Assembly (NCBI GenBank): GCA_964641155.1
Contig: CAZXJO010000007.1
Span: 1-49,925 of the forward strand
Direction: 5' to 3'
Length of the DNA: 49,925 nt
From: DTCV01 sp964641155
Lineage (GTDB): Archaea; Thermoproteota; Thermoprotei_A; Sulfolobales; NBVN01
The translations under genes and the position numbers were made by a program. The notes under the pieces were generated by a model. The model was given only the letters and a program-made list of their open reading frames with translations. It was not told where the DNA came from and made no database searches. This document shows positions 25,297 to 34,652 of the stretch, one piece after another (the stretch's first letter is position 1; every line of letters starts with the position of its first letter).

Positions 25297-26048
25297 GGCC
25301 TCACCTCAACACCTAAGTTCTTGAGGTACTCCTTCAGATCGTAAATCCTTATCACGCCATCATGGAAGACCCCAGCCGCCAATGCTGCATCAGCCCTCCC
25401 CAAGGTCAGTACCTCGAAGAAGTGCTCAGGCCTCCCAGCACCGCCGCTAGCTATTACGGGGATGTTGACCGCTTCCGAAACCATCCTAGTTAACTCGATG
25501 TCGTACCCCATCCTAGTGCCGTCTCTGTCAATGCTTGTGAGTAAGATCTCACCAGCACCTAACTCCTCAGCCTCTCTGGCCCAATACCTCACTTCTAAGT
25601 TGGTCGTAGTTGTGCCGGACCTAATGTAGACTAAGTACTCGTCACCGACTTTCTTAGCATCTATGGCCACCACTATGGACTGGGACCCGAACTCCGATGA
25701 CGCATTCCTAACCAACTCACTGCTCTCAACTGCGGCGGTGTTTATGCTCACCTTGTCAGCCCCGGATGATAGAGCTAGCGACACATCTTCCAAAGTCCTC
25801 AGACCTCCTCCCACGGTCAACGGTATGCTTAGAACGCTCGCCGTGTCCCTAACAACGTTGAACATCGTACGCCGACTTTCAATACTTGCCGTAATGTCGA
25901 GGAAGACTATTTCGTCAGCACCCTCCTCCTCATACTTCGAGGCCAGTTCAACCGGATCCCCTTTATCCTTGAGGTCGACGAACTTAACCCCCTTAACAAC
26001 CCTACCGTTCCTAACATCTAAGCACGGAATAATCCTCTTAGCGGTCAT
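25287..26048 (-). CDS. hisF: Imidazole glycerol phosphate synthase, cyclase subunit
   Basis: The 253-aa TIM barrel has the catalytic Asp in IIPCLDVRNGRVVKG (about residue 11) and the second in LLTSIDRDGTRMGYD (Asp about 130s-170s region), plus the phosphate sites VGGGLRT and ASGGAGRPEHF. It works with HisH to make IGP and AICAR. It overlaps hisB by 4 nt and hisD by 10 nt. Confidence 0.96.
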   Translation of the reverse strand: MTAKRIIPCLDVRNGRVVKGVKFVDLKDKGDPVELASKYEEEGADEIVFLDITASIESRRTMFNVVRDTASVLSIPLTVGGGLRTLEDVSLALSSGADKVSINTAAVESSELVRNASSEFGSQSIVVAIDAKKVGDEYLVYIRSGTTTTNLEVRYWAREAEELGAGEILLTSIDRDGTRMGYDIELTRMVSEAVNIPVIASGGAGRPEHFFEVLTLGRADAALAAGVFHDGVIRIYDLKEYLKNLGVEVRPWL

Positions 26049-26635
26049 AGGGACCCCTTAACACTCTTTATGGATGAGCTAACAATCCTTGAAGCATCGT
26101 GTAAGGCCATGCCAAGCCCTTTGAAGGCTGACTCAACGATGTGGTGGGTGTTTGAACCGCTTAACTGTACTAAATGTAAGGTAGTCCCCGAGGTCCTGGC
26201 AAACGATTCGAGGAAGTGGGGTACGTTCTCTGTTGAGAGCCCTCCCAACGATTCCCTACTAAGTCTTAGGTTCAAGTAAGATCCACCCCTACCTGAGATA
26301 TCGACAGCCACTAACACTAAGGCCTCGTCCATAGGAACGACCGCTGATGAGTACCTCCTAATGCCTGCCTTATCACCTAACGCTTCCTTAAACGCCTCAC
26401 CTATAGTTATGCCCACGTCCTCAACCACGTGGTGGTCGTCGAATCCGGCCTTATCTACGGCCTTCACAGTAGCTGTAGAGTTCATGTAGTAGAATAAAGT
26501 GGTGAGCATGTGGTTGAAGAACGGTATGGGTGTCGAGACGTTTATAGCCCCTACTTCATCGATGCTCAGAGCTACCTCAACGAACGTCTCGTTAGTCTCC
26601 CTCACCCTGCGAGCATTCCTAGACATACTTAACAC
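26045..26635 (-). CDS. hisB: Imidazoleglycerol-phosphate dehydratase
   Basis: The single-domain 196-aa IGPD has the manganese-binding motifs FFNHMLTTLFYY (about 39-50), DDHHVVEDVGI (about 65-75) and NTHHIVESAFKGLG near the C terminus. No phosphatase domain is fused, as usual in archaea; the histidinol-phosphate phosphatase is not in the operon. It overlaps hisA by 17 nt. Confidence 0.96.
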   Translation of the reverse strand: MLSMSRNARRVRETNETFVEVALSIDEVGAINVSTPIPFFNHMLTTLFYYMNSTATVKAVDKAGFDDHHVVEDVGITIGEAFKEALGDKAGIRRYSSAVVPMDEALVLVAVDISGRGGSYLNLRLSRESLGGLSTENVPHFLESFARTSGTTLHLVQLSGSNTHHIVESAFKGLGMALHDASRIVSSSIKSVKGSL

Positions 26636-27314
26636 CCTTTAAAGAACCTTTATACACTGCCATCCCCACTATGGCGTAGTCCACGCCCACACTTTTTAAG
26701 AACTCCAAGTCTCCCACCTTCGAAATACCGCCCGCATATTCCTTCAAGCCCTTAACCCTACGTGCGAAGTCCTTAACCCTGGCATCAACCCCTCCCTCAG
26801 TTCCCTCAGCACCTACGTAGGTGAAGATAACCCCTAAAACGTCGTATGCGTTAATGTGGTCTAAGGCTGTGTGGACGTCAATGCTCCTCCCGCCCCATCC
26901 CCTAACCCTCACGGTCAGGTCATCATCGTAGTCCACGGCGATCAAAACCCTTTCACCTCCCACAGACCTCAGCATTTCGTCGAACACTCGACGGTTTTCG
27001 TAGAAGGTCGTTGAGACGACCACGCATGAGGCGCCGTAGGAAATCAGTCGTTCAGCCTTCGCTGGATCCCTAACACCGCCGCCAACCTGCACCCACCTGA
27101 ATCCTAAGGCCGTTACTGCCTTTATTATGTCCTCATTACTGCCGGTACCTTCAGCGGCGTCTAAGTCAACGATGTGTAGGGAGTCATAACCTAGTTCGTA
27201 CAGGTTTTCAGCTGTTTTGACTGCGTCCCCAACCACTAAGCCTGAGCCCCTCACACCTCTAACCCTTTTCACAGCCTTACCGTAGCTTAAATCAATGCTT
27301 GGGATTACCTTCAC
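26619..27314 (-). CDS. hisA: ProFAR isomerase (HisA)
   Basis: HisA converts ProFAR to PRFAR, the fourth step. The 231-aa TIM barrel has MKVIPSIDLSYGKAVKRVRG at the N terminus with the catalytic Asp (8), LHIVDLDAAEGT, VQVGGGVRD (phosphate loop) and the C-terminal AGGISKVGDLE and AIVGMAVYKG. The family's second catalytic Asp may be the one in DYDDDL. It overlaps hisG by 4 nt. Confidence 0.93.
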   Translation of the reverse strand: MKVIPSIDLSYGKAVKRVRGVRGSGLVVGDAVKTAENLYELGYDSLHIVDLDAAEGTGSNEDIIKAVTALGFRWVQVGGGVRDPAKAERLISYGASCVVVSTTFYENRRVFDEMLRSVGGERVLIAVDYDDDLTVRVRGWGGRSIDVHTALDHINAYDVLGVIFTYVGAEGTEGGVDARVKDFARRVKGLKEYAGGISKVGDLEFLKSVGVDYAIVGMAVYKGSLKGVKYV

Positions 27315-28168
27315 TCGATCACCTTCTCAATGTCAACTACTACTAAGTCCTTAGCGCCGTAGGATTTAGCCTTAGCCACGACTTCGGGGAGCGTTTCCTC
27401 GCTAACCACAGTGATCACCTCCCATATGTCAGACCTGCTTAGTTTGGTGATTGCAGGTGCTAACATGGCGGGGAGCACGGAGAGGACATTATTTAACTTG
27501 CCGTCTGGGACGTTCATGAGCACTAGCTTCTTACCTTTCGCGGCAATGACCCCTTTAATCATGGTCACAACTAGGTTCAACTCCTCAGCTGTGGGGGCCC
27601 TCATCCAGTCCCTAGGAGCTATGAGGGCGGCGTAGGTTTCCATTATTACGTCGAGAACTTTAAGTCCGTGTAGTTTGAGGGTAGTACCCGTGCTTGCGAC
27701 GTCTATTATGGCATCCGCAGCGCGTAGGTATGGCATCACCTCAGCAGCACCGCTGATCTTCACCAACTTCGCGTTAAGGCTCTTACTCTTTATGTAGTTC
27801 ATGGCGATGTTGTGGTACTTGGTGGCTATCCTGATGTTGCGGGGTAGTTCGTCAGGACTCCTGACGTTCCACTCTTGGGGGACTGCAAGAACTATCTTAG
27901 CATGCCCGTAGTCCAACCTAAGTAGTTCTACAACAGACGTATTGCTTTCAACGACGTAGTCGTGGCCAGTAATGCCTAAATCAGCCCCACCGCTTTCAAC
28001 GATGTATGGAATATCCTCAGGCCTGGTCATAATTAACTCAACGGATTCCCAACTCGTCGGGATTACGAGGGCTCTCTCATCAATGGACAGAGGTTTGATG
28101 CCGGCCAACTGCAGTAGGTTCAGAGCGGGTTGTTGGAGCCTACCTTTATTAGGTATGGCTATCCTCAC
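27311..28168 (-). CDS. hisG: ATP phosphoribosyltransferase, long form
   Basis: HisG starts the pathway by joining ATP and PRPP. The 285-aa length and the C-terminal regulatory domain (from about residue 205; LVLMNVPDGKLNNVLSVLP) mark the long, histidine-feedback-regulated form that needs no HisZ. Catalytic-domain motifs are IAIPNKGRLQQPAL at the start, ADLGITGHDYVVE (about 61-73), RIATKYHNIAMNY (about 109-121) and the PRPP loop DVASTGTTLK (about 155-164). It overlaps hisC and hisA by 4 nt each. Confidence 0.96.
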   Translation of the reverse strand: MRIAIPNKGRLQQPALNLLQLAGIKPLSIDERALVIPTSWESVELIMTRPEDIPYIVESGGADLGITGHDYVVESNTSVVELLRLDYGHAKIVLAVPQEWNVRSPDELPRNIRIATKYHNIAMNYIKSKSLNAKLVKISGAAEVMPYLRAADAIIDVASTGTTLKLHGLKVLDVIMETYAALIAPRDWMRAPTAEELNLVVTMIKGVIAAKGKKLVLMNVPDGKLNNVLSVLPAMLAPAITKLSRSDIWEVITVVSEETLPEVVAKAKSYGAKDLVVVDIEKVIE

Positions 28169-29178
28169 ACATAATCACCTAAGGCGTTTAGGAGTTTCAC
28201 GCACTGCTCCTCAGAACCCACCGAGATTCTGTAGAGGTTGTTGCCAACGGCTTTAATAGCTATTCCATGCTTTAACAGTAAGCTCCTCAGATTCCTATCG
28301 TCCTGAACTAAGATGAAGTTTGTGAGGGAGTTGAAGCACTTAATACCCAACCCCTTAAGTCCCCTGTACAGTAACGCCCTATTCCTCTTAACCGCTTCAA
28401 CTACGTTGCGTACGTACGAACTGTCCCTCAGGGCTGCCACACCAGCTGCCAGCGACGGTAGTGGGATGTCAAACGGTGTGTAGGCCTTACCCAACGCCTC
28501 AATTACCTCAGGACTACCTACGACGTAACCCAACCTGAAGCCAGCAAGTGAGAACGCCTTACTCATGCTCCTAGCGATTATGATGTTGGGATGGTCGCGG
28601 ATTAGTGGGGCTGCGGTGTAGCCCGAGAACTCGAAGTAGGTCTCATCAATTAGTAGGAATCCCTTCACAGAATCAGCTATCTCTGAAATCAACTCAGCCC
28701 TCCCCCCAAGTATCGGCGAGCCTGTGGGGTTGTTGGGGTCGTCAATAACGACTAAGTCAGCACCCTTAGCCTTAGTAATTAAGTCCTTGAAATCCGGGGA
28801 CCACCACTCACCGCACTCGTTGAGGTCAACAACATCCTTCCTCAAACCCTTAACAGATGCGAATAAGTCGAACATGCTGTACGTCGGGTTGAGGAGGACG
28901 ACTCTCTCACCAACCTCCACTAGGCTGTAGAATATTGCCCTCAAAGCGCTGTCACCGCCTGCGTAAGGGAACACGTTACCCACCTCAACCCCTACGTAAT
29001 CAGCCAGCAACTCCCTGAACTCACTGAACAGTTCTGAGTTCACGTAGAGGTTGCAACTATCAAGCACCTCAACCACGAACTCAACCACATGCTTAGGTGG
29101 TGGGAAGGGGGATTCGTTTAGATGTAGCCTGACTTCGGCTTCGACATCGCTAAATGAGTAACCCTTAGAACTCAGCAG
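28165..29178 (-). CDS. hisC: Histidinol-phosphate aminotransferase
   Basis: HisC is a PLP class I/II aminotransferase. Visible are YAGGDSALRAIF (cofactor phosphate site), DDPNNPTGSPI, LLIDETYFEFSG and the PLP lysine in RSMSKAFSLAGFRLGY. The first canonical codon is the GTG at 29088, but the frame upstream is open to 29217 and encodes the conserved HisC N terminus (KPWLLSSKGYSFSD, then VRLHLNESPFPPP). No ATG, GTG or TTG lies in that stretch. I place the start at the CTG at 29178 (another CTG follows at 29175); ATA at 29190 is an alternative. A frameshift just upstream, which would connect to an ATG near 29204, is also possible. First gene of the his operon. Confidence 0.9.
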   Translation of the reverse strand: MLSSKGYSFSDVEAEVRLHLNESPFPPPKHVVEFVVEVLDSCNLYVNSELFSEFRELLADYVGVEVGNVFPYAGGDSALRAIFYSLVEVGERVVLLNPTYSMFDLFASVKGLRKDVVDLNECGEWWSPDFKDLITKAKGADLVVIDDPNNPTGSPILGGRAELISEIADSVKGFLLIDETYFEFSGYTAAPLIRDHPNIIIARSMSKAFSLAGFRLGYVVGSPEVIEALGKAYTPFDIPLPSLAAGVAALRDSSYVRNVVEAVKRNRALLYRGLKGLGIKCFNSLTNFILVQDDRNLRSLLLKHGIAIKAVGNNLYRISVGSEEQCVKLLNALGDYV

Positions 29179-29247
29179 CCATGGCTTTATCCTACTACTC
29201 GCATTCCTGTATGCAATTCAAGATCCCAGAAGGAACTGATGCAGTGG

Positions 29248-29255
29248 TTTATAAG
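29248..29255 (-). promoter_or_regulatory. TATA box of the his operon
   Basis: Minus-strand cttataaa would start transcription near 29226, a little before the first open hisC codons, so the whole conserved hisC N terminus is on the transcript. Confidence 0.5.
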
Positions 29256-29278
29256 CTTATGTTCGATGATCGTAGGGA

Positions 29279-29286
29279 TTTATAAC
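29279..29286 (+). promoter_or_regulatory. TATA box for the acetoacetate-decarboxylase-like gene
   Basis: tttataac lies about 36 nt before the ATG at 29319, giving a leader of about 10 nt. Confidence 0.45.
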
Positions 29287-29318
29287 TCAGTTATTCGAGG
29301 TAATTCACGGCGTTAGTT

Positions 29319-30134
29319 ATGATCTCACCCCAGGATTTCTGGTCAGCCCCATTCACCAGATCGGGTAGGTCATCACTCGTACCCAAGGGCCCCTGGACCT
29401 ATGCCATGACCGGCATCGGTGTTTACTATAAGGCAGACGTCTCAGCTCTCAGGGACGTGGTTCCGAAACCTCTGGAAGTGGTTGATGGGGACGTGTTCTC
29501 GTACTTGGTTGAGGTAATTTCATGGAGTCCTAACGCCTCAGAACTAGTGTTAAGCGCTCCTGACGAGCTACAGTACAATGAGGGCGCGTTCTTCGTCAAA
29601 GTGAACTACGCCAATAAGACCTACCTCTACTGCCCCTACATGTGGGTTGACAACGACCTATCCTTGTTGAGGGGGTTACTTGCTGGGTGGCCTAAGAAGT
29701 TAAGTAAAATAGCCATAACTAAGCTCCACCCACTACTACCCCCTCTAGACAGACCTAAGAGTGGGTTGGAATTGGGTGGCCACCTAGCTAGGGCGGGGTC
29801 CACCCTGTACAGGATGAGGGTTAAGCTAACGAGCGATTCGGAAAGGGGGGAAGTACCGCTGCTGACTGAATACCCCTTCATACTGGCGAGGTATTTCGCC
29901 GGCGTAGCCCCTGGTTTAACCACCGTTAACGAGCTAGTTGTATTTGATGGTGAGGCAGTTGCGAGGTCTTGGGAGGGGGAAGGTGAGATAGACTTAATCG
30001 GAGGTGTTAACGACGAACTACACTTCTTCAAACCCGTATCGGCGGTGAAGGGTTATTACTTCCACCTATTGCTCAAGGTGAAGGGCCTTAAAAACGTTGG
30101 CAAGGTCGAGGGTTTTAACTTCGTATGGAAGTGA
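29319..30134 (+). CDS. Acetoacetate decarboxylase family protein
   Basis: The 271-aa protein belongs to the acetoacetate decarboxylase (ADC) superfamily. Supporting segments are ADVSALRDVVPKPLEVVDGD (about 38-57), ELQYNEGAFFVKV (about 87-99), the catalytic-lysine loop GWPKKLSKIAI (Lys about 128-129) and VNELVVF. The Schiff-base lysine neighbourhood (GxPKK) is retained, so decarboxylation or a related aldol/hydratase reaction is possible. The XPD helicase gene follows after 36 nt. Confidence 0.8.
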   Translation: MISPQDFWSAPFTRSGRSSLVPKGPWTYAMTGIGVYYKADVSALRDVVPKPLEVVDGDVFSYLVEVISWSPNASELVLSAPDELQYNEGAFFVKVNYANKTYLYCPYMWVDNDLSLLRGLLAGWPKKLSKIAITKLHPLLPPLDRPKSGLELGGHLARAGSTLYRMRVKLTSDSERGEVPLLTEYPFILARYFAGVAPGLTTVNELVVFDGEAVARSWEGEGEIDLIGGVNDELHFFKPVSAVKGYYFHLLLKVKGLKNVGKVEGFNFVWK

Positions 30135-30170
30135 AGTTATTGGAGTAGCGAGCCAACCAGGTGTTGGTTA

Positions 30171-31994
30171 CTGATCACAGGATTTTTCCCCTACGAGTCC
30201 TTCAGGCCCGGGCAGAGGGAAGCCATTATTACCTGCGATGAATTGCTCAGGAACTCTAAGCCAGTGATCTTGAAGGCCCCGACAGGGTTCGGCAAAACAT
30301 CCGTAGCCATCGCCCTAGGGATTTCTAGGGCTCCGGCAATACATTCCGTGAGGACTAGGAACGAGATCGCCCCCGTTTTAAGGGACCTCATATTGCTGAG
30401 GAGGAAGTTGGAGGGTGTGAAGTTCTCGTTCGTGCACTCAGCGCATAGCATGTGTCCGTTAATCAAGGGAGGTGGGATAGAGCCTGAGGACTTCTGGATA
30501 AACTGCCTGTTCCTCAGGGAGGTGGGTAGGTGTGATTATTTCGAAAGATCTAAAGCTGTGAGCCTAGCTGATGTTGAATCCATCATTTGCTCCAGCGGTA
30601 ACCACATAAACTCAGCCAGAGACATAGCTAAGACCCTCGGAGCGTGTCCTTACTTCACCCTCATCAGGCTAGCAACTCAATCAGACTACGTAGTAGTAAC
30701 TTACCCCTACGTCTTCACGGAAGACCTTTTCGAGAACCTATTCCAAGAACGTGGTATGGCTGATTACTCCTTAATAGTTGATGAGGCACACATGTTCGTG
30801 GACCCAGCCACTATTTACTCGTATGAAATCCCGGCCTCCAGCGTTAGGTCAGCCATCAACGAGGTAATTAAGTACTTAGGCGGGGACGAAAGGATTGAAG
30901 GAATGCTAAACAAGTTGCTGGACGCCGTGGCCAGAGCACAACCCATGAAGGGATTACGCCTACTGAGTAGTGAGGAGTTAGGTCTTGATGAGGAATTGAT
31001 AAGCTACGTAGTCGTGAGGTCGATGGAAATAAAGAAGGAGGTCCTAAACGATTTGCTTAGGAGGAACGCACCGCTATCATCCGTGGTGAGCAGTAGGGTC
31101 GCAATAGTTAAGGTTGCAACCCTCCTGTCAAGGCTTACGGACAGCAGGTTCAAGCTATTCGCATATAGCTACGGGGACGAGCACTACTTTGCAAGCACTG
31201 CCGTGGACCACGGGGTTATTAAGGACGTGTTGAGCAGGTACAAGTACGTCATACTGATGTCCGGGACCCCACCACCTAAAGATTTTGTGGAGAGGGTTAT
31301 AGGCCTAACCGGGGCGGCATACGTAGATGCGTTGGAGTTGGGGGCTAGATCCCCATACGAGAACATAGCTATGTTGCTGACGACTCAGATAACCTCCAAG
31401 TTCGAGGAGAGGGAGGAGGAAATGTATGAGCTCTACTCCAAATACATTGAAGTAGTTGACGAGTTAGTCCGTGGTGTGAAGTTAGTCGTTTACCCAAGCT
31501 ACGACTTCATGAGGAACGTGGTCAAGTATTTGGGGAGGGGTTTCATAGAACACAGAGATACAACTATTAATGAACTCCTGAGGTCACTCACCGATAATAC
31601 CCTAGTCCACGCAGTCGCTGGGGGTAAGTTATGCGAGGGCGTGGAAATCACGAGACACGGCAAATCCCTAATTAAGTGTGTGTTCATGGCCGGAGTCCCC
31701 TACCCCCAAAAAGACGATTATATCTATGAAGTTATGAGGAACATGGTTTCTAAGGTGCCCCTAAGCGAGGTTAAGGATTACGTGTACAACTTAAATGCAT
31801 CCATAAAAACTTTACAGGCCGTGGGTCGGTCCATAAGGTCCGAGGGCGACGCTGCGTTGGTGGTCTTAGGTGATAGGAGGTTCCTGTACAGGGATCTCAG
31901 AAAATACCTAAACATCAGAGTGTTTAAAGTGGTTAAGGATTTGAGGGAATTTGAATTTTATGTGAGGAGGTCAGTTGAGGAATTCCTGGTTTAA
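30171..31994 (+). CDS. XPD/Rad3-type Fe-S DNA helicase
   Basis: The 607-aa SF2 helicase unwinds DNA 5' to 3' in repair. It has a Q-like motif (PYESFRPGQREAI, about residues 7-19), Walker A APTGFGKTS (Lys about 42), and four cluster cysteines at about 95, 112, 121 and 159. Further motifs are DEAH (about 204), LMSGTPPP and motif VI QAVGRSIRSEGD. The first canonical codon is a TTG at 30243, but starting there would delete the conserved RPGQ motif. The frame upstream is open only back to a TGA at 30132, and its best start is CTG at 30171, with aggtg at 30159-30163 as Shine-Dalgarno (7-nt spacing). Confidence 0.9.
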   Translation: MITGFFPYESFRPGQREAIITCDELLRNSKPVILKAPTGFGKTSVAIALGISRAPAIHSVRTRNEIAPVLRDLILLRRKLEGVKFSFVHSAHSMCPLIKGGGIEPEDFWINCLFLREVGRCDYFERSKAVSLADVESIICSSGNHINSARDIAKTLGACPYFTLIRLATQSDYVVVTYPYVFTEDLFENLFQERGMADYSLIVDEAHMFVDPATIYSYEIPASSVRSAINEVIKYLGGDERIEGMLNKLLDAVARAQPMKGLRLLSSEELGLDEELISYVVVRSMEIKKEVLNDLLRRNAPLSSVVSSRVAIVKVATLLSRLTDSRFKLFAYSYGDEHYFASTAVDHGVIKDVLSRYKYVILMSGTPPPKDFVERVIGLTGAAYVDALELGARSPYENIAMLLTTQITSKFEEREEEMYELYSKYIEVVDELVRGVKLVVYPSYDFMRNVVKYLGRGFIEHRDTTINELLRSLTDNTLVHAVAGGKLCEGVEITRHGKSLIKCVFMAGVPYPQKDDYIYEVMRNMVSKVPLSEVKDYVYNLNASIKTLQAVGRSIRSEGDAALVVLGDRRFLYRDLRKYLNIRVFKVVKDLREFEFYVRRSVEEFLV

Positions 31995-32130
31995 CGTTGA
32001 TTTAGGGGGTCACGGCCTTAAGCCTCATAACGTTCGGGGCGAATAAGTGGTTTCAGTCCATGGGAGTGTAATCACCGCTCATACCGTTAGGTCACATCAT
32101 CTCAGCGGGGAGCCCGCACCGCCGAACTCA

Positions 32131-32514
32131 TTACCTGACTACCATACACGAAATGGGTGAGTTAATTATCACCGATAAGGCGGTACTACCTATGAGTATT
32201 TGCTCAGAAATCGTCCTCCCCCTAGCACCGATAACCACTAAGTCGTAGCTCCCTTCAGACAACTCCTCCAATATCTTGCTCACCACGCTCTCACTGGAGT
32301 TCCTTATATCTTTGACCTTAACGTTCACCTCCACACCAGCCTTACGTGCCCTACTCCTAACTTCTTCGGCAATCTCATCCACGCTCAAGCTCTTATCATT
32401 CACTACAAGTGCTGTGAGCTTAGACCCATACCTCTTAGCGAAGTCCAATGAGACGTCGAGGGCCTTCAAACTCCCGGCACTACCGTCGAGCGGCACTAAA
32501 ACCCTCCTAAACAT
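32131..32514 (-). CDS. Universal stress protein (UspA family)
   Basis: The 127-aa UspA-fold protein has the N-terminal RRVLVPLDGSAGSLKAL and the ATP-binding loop VIGARGRT with downstream GSTAL. I use the ATG at 32514 because it gives the standard start MFRRVLVPLDG; an in-frame ATG at 32553 would add 13 residues and sits 3 nt behind pgk. It is probably co-transcribed with pgk. Its biochemical role is undefined, as for most archaeal USPs. Confidence 0.88.
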   Translation of the reverse strand: MFRRVLVPLDGSAGSLKALDVSLDFAKRYGSKLTALVVNDKSLSVDEIAEEVRSRARKAGVEVNVKVKDIRNSSESVVSKILEELSEGSYDLVVIGARGRTISEQILIGSTALSVIINSPISCMVVR

Positions 32515-32555
32515 GAAACTTATCGAGTAAGTAGGCTCTCTATAATACGTCATTT

Positions 32556-33809
32556 CTAGTTACCTCCCTCATAATGTTGCGTTGTTTGGGTGGTGAAAAA
32601 CTTTTTGGTCGACTCCACGAGCGCGTTAATCGCTGGCAGAGGCTCACCTGAGAGGTATATGAGTAAGGCCCCCCCACCGGTTGATACATGGATGTTCTGC
32701 CTCACACCGTCGCTGACCATAGCCCCCAGATGACCACCGCCTATTATAACGAACGCGTTACTGCGTAGCGCAGCATTCAACAGCTCCGTAGTACCTTTTT
32801 GGAACCTGCTATCTTCGATGTAGCCTGCGGGACCCCTCATCACCACCAGGCCTGCATCCTTGATCAGTTCAGAGTACATCGAAATCGTGTAGGAGCCTAT
32901 GTCCAACGCCTTCCCGCTCATGCTGTAGACGGGCTCTTCCTTCACGTCACCGTTGGACGTCAGTACCACGTAGTCGTAGGGGGTCTCTACGGGGGCGCCT
33001 GATAGTATTATCTTCCTCCCCCTAGGGATGAGGGTGAGGAGGCCTTTAGACTCGAGTACCTTCAGTGACTCGTCACTGATCCTACCACCTTTGGCAACGT
33101 GGAAGAAGAGGCCTACGAGGCCCACCGTAAGGATTCTGTCAGCGACCTTGTTCTTAGTCAGGAACTCGATGATTTTTATCGTATCCTGAACTTTCGCACC
33201 CCCTAATAGGAAGAGCCTAGGCCCCTCACTGGCTTCGAAAACCTTACTCAAAGCATCCAGCTCTTTCTTCATAACACTACCCATGATGGACGGTAGCACC
33301 ATAGGGAACCCTACGATGCTGGGCTGGCTCCTGTGGGCAGTTGCGAAGGCATCGAAGACGAAGTAATCGAAGTGAGGTGCTAGCCTGCGGACTAGGAACG
33401 TCTTAGCTTGAACCTCGGGCACGGCCTCGATTATTTCCTCAGACACGAACCTTAGGTTATCCAGTAAGAGCACCTCACCCGGCTTCAACTTGGAGATCTC
33501 ATTAATTGCCGTCGGCCCCATAACGTCAGGCACGAACTTGACTTCGAGTCCTAAGTATTTACTCAGAAACACACCATGCTTCTCCAACGTCACGAAGTCT
33601 TCCTCACCAGGCCTACCTTGATGCGATATTAATACGGCCGCTGCACCGCCTTCGATAACTTTCTTAACTGTTGTTACATGTGCCTTTATCCTAGAATCAT
33701 CTAAAATCTCCCCATCATTACCTATGGGGCAGTTGAAATCAACTCTTATCAGAACCTTCTTACCGTTTAAATCAACATCATATATCGACGGCAATTTAGG
33801 CGGTTTCAT
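32556..33809 (-). CDS. pgk: Phosphoglycerate kinase
   Basis: The enzyme transfers phosphate between 1,3-bisphosphoglycerate and ADP. The 417-aa protein has the signature KKVLIRVDFNCPIG (about 17-30), SHQGRPG (about 62-68), LLLDNLRF (about 114-121), FLLGGAKVQDTIKII (about 203-217) and the C-terminal nucleotide-binding IGGGHLG and VSTGGGALL. It is transcribed upstream of the universal stress gene. Confidence 0.96.
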   Translation of the reverse strand: MKPPKLPSIYDVDLNGKKVLIRVDFNCPIGNDGEILDDSRIKAHVTTVKKVIEGGAAAVLISHQGRPGEEDFVTLEKHGVFLSKYLGLEVKFVPDVMGPTAINEISKLKPGEVLLLDNLRFVSEEIIEAVPEVQAKTFLVRRLAPHFDYFVFDAFATAHRSQPSIVGFPMVLPSIMGSVMKKELDALSKVFEASEGPRLFLLGGAKVQDTIKIIEFLTKNKVADRILTVGLVGLFFHVAKGGRISDESLKVLESKGLLTLIPRGRKIILSGAPVETPYDYVVLTSNGDVKEEPVYSMSGKALDIGSYTISMYSELIKDAGLVVMRGPAGYIEDSRFQKGTTELLNAALRSNAFVIIGGGHLGAMVSDGVRQNIHVSTGGGALLIYLSGEPLPAINALVESTKKFFTTQTTQHYEGGN

Positions 33810-33885
33810 CTAAAACTACCGATGTGTTTAACCAAACAGGACAAAATAAATCCTATCGTTACGCATTATCACGTTTAGTAAGTGC

Positions 33886-34191
33886 TTAACGAGCTGACAT
33901 GATGAGTTGTAGTTTACTTACAACCTTATCTACGAGCTCGTCAACGCTGCCCGCAAGCACGTATAAACCGTAGGGGGTGTACTCCACCTCAACACAGTTC
34001 CAGCTGAGGACCTTGCTTGAGGGGACCACCTTACCTATGTAGTTATCCGTCAAACCTTTCTCAAATACGGATATGATGTACACGTCACTCCCTGCCTCAA
34101 CGGCGAAGAGGGTGCAACCATGTTGTTTTATCCTCTTGACCTTCGTGACGCCCAAGCGTTTCAAAGCGGTTTCCAAGGCCTCCAACATCAC
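33886..34191 (-). CDS. Small conserved-looking hypothetical protein
   Basis: The 101-aa product begins with a helix (MLEALETALKRLGVTKVKRIKQHG) and continues with alternating strands (CTLFAVEAGSDVYIISVFEKG, in parts) and a C-terminal helix. The composition and AGG-rich arginine use match the neighbours, so it is likely real. It is soluble, with no metal motif and no signal peptide. It is divergent from the next small gene. I do not recognise a family. Confidence 0.55.
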   Translation of the reverse strand: MMLEALETALKRLGVTKVKRIKQHGCTLFAVEAGSDVYIISVFEKGLTDNYIGKVVPSSKVLSWNCVEVEYTPYGLYVLAGSVDELVDKVVSKLQLIMSAR

Positions 34192-34259
34192 GTTACCACA
34201 CTACTAACTACTTTAACATTTTAAGGTTAAAACACTCTACACAACACTCGGGCTGATTC

Positions 34260-34652
34260 ATGAAAATGGACGAACTAATGAAGTGGCTGTCCAGATTCGG
34301 TGAACTAGTAACTATGAGCGTCAGAGTTTCCAGGGAGTGCGGTGATTTATGCGTAGAACTGTCATTGAGGTATTTAATGATCCTCCTAGGCTTGGACTTA
34401 ATCAACTTCTGCAATTACCTAGGCCACAGCTCGGATACCTCTTGCGTTGAGGACATCCTCAAGACGTGCGGCCCCCAGGCATCCCAGGACGTCTTAGAAA
34501 CCATAAGAATAGGCAGGGAGCTAAGCAGCGGCGAATATGTTGAGCTAGACATCATAAAGTCCATAGCCAGTAGACTGCCTGAAACGTACTTATGCCTGTC
34601 CAGGAAGGTTGCCAGTCACTCAGTAGAAGATGTTCGAGGTCCTGGTTTTTAA
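34260..34652 (+). CDS. Small alpha-helical hypothetical protein
   Basis: The 130-aa product is almost wholly helical and has five cysteines (CGDLC, NFC, SC, TC, LC) that do not form a known metal pattern. Segments are LMKWLSRFGELVTMSVRV and VELSLRYLMILLGLDL. The shape is reminiscent of small HEPN or four-helix proteins, but I see no RxxxxH motif. It is divergent from 33886-34191. Unrecognised. Confidence 0.5.
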   Translation: MKMDELMKWLSRFGELVTMSVRVSRECGDLCVELSLRYLMILLGLDLINFCNYLGHSSDTSCVEDILKTCGPQASQDVLETIRIGRELSSGEYVELDIIKSIASRLPETYLCLSRKVASHSVEDVRGPGF

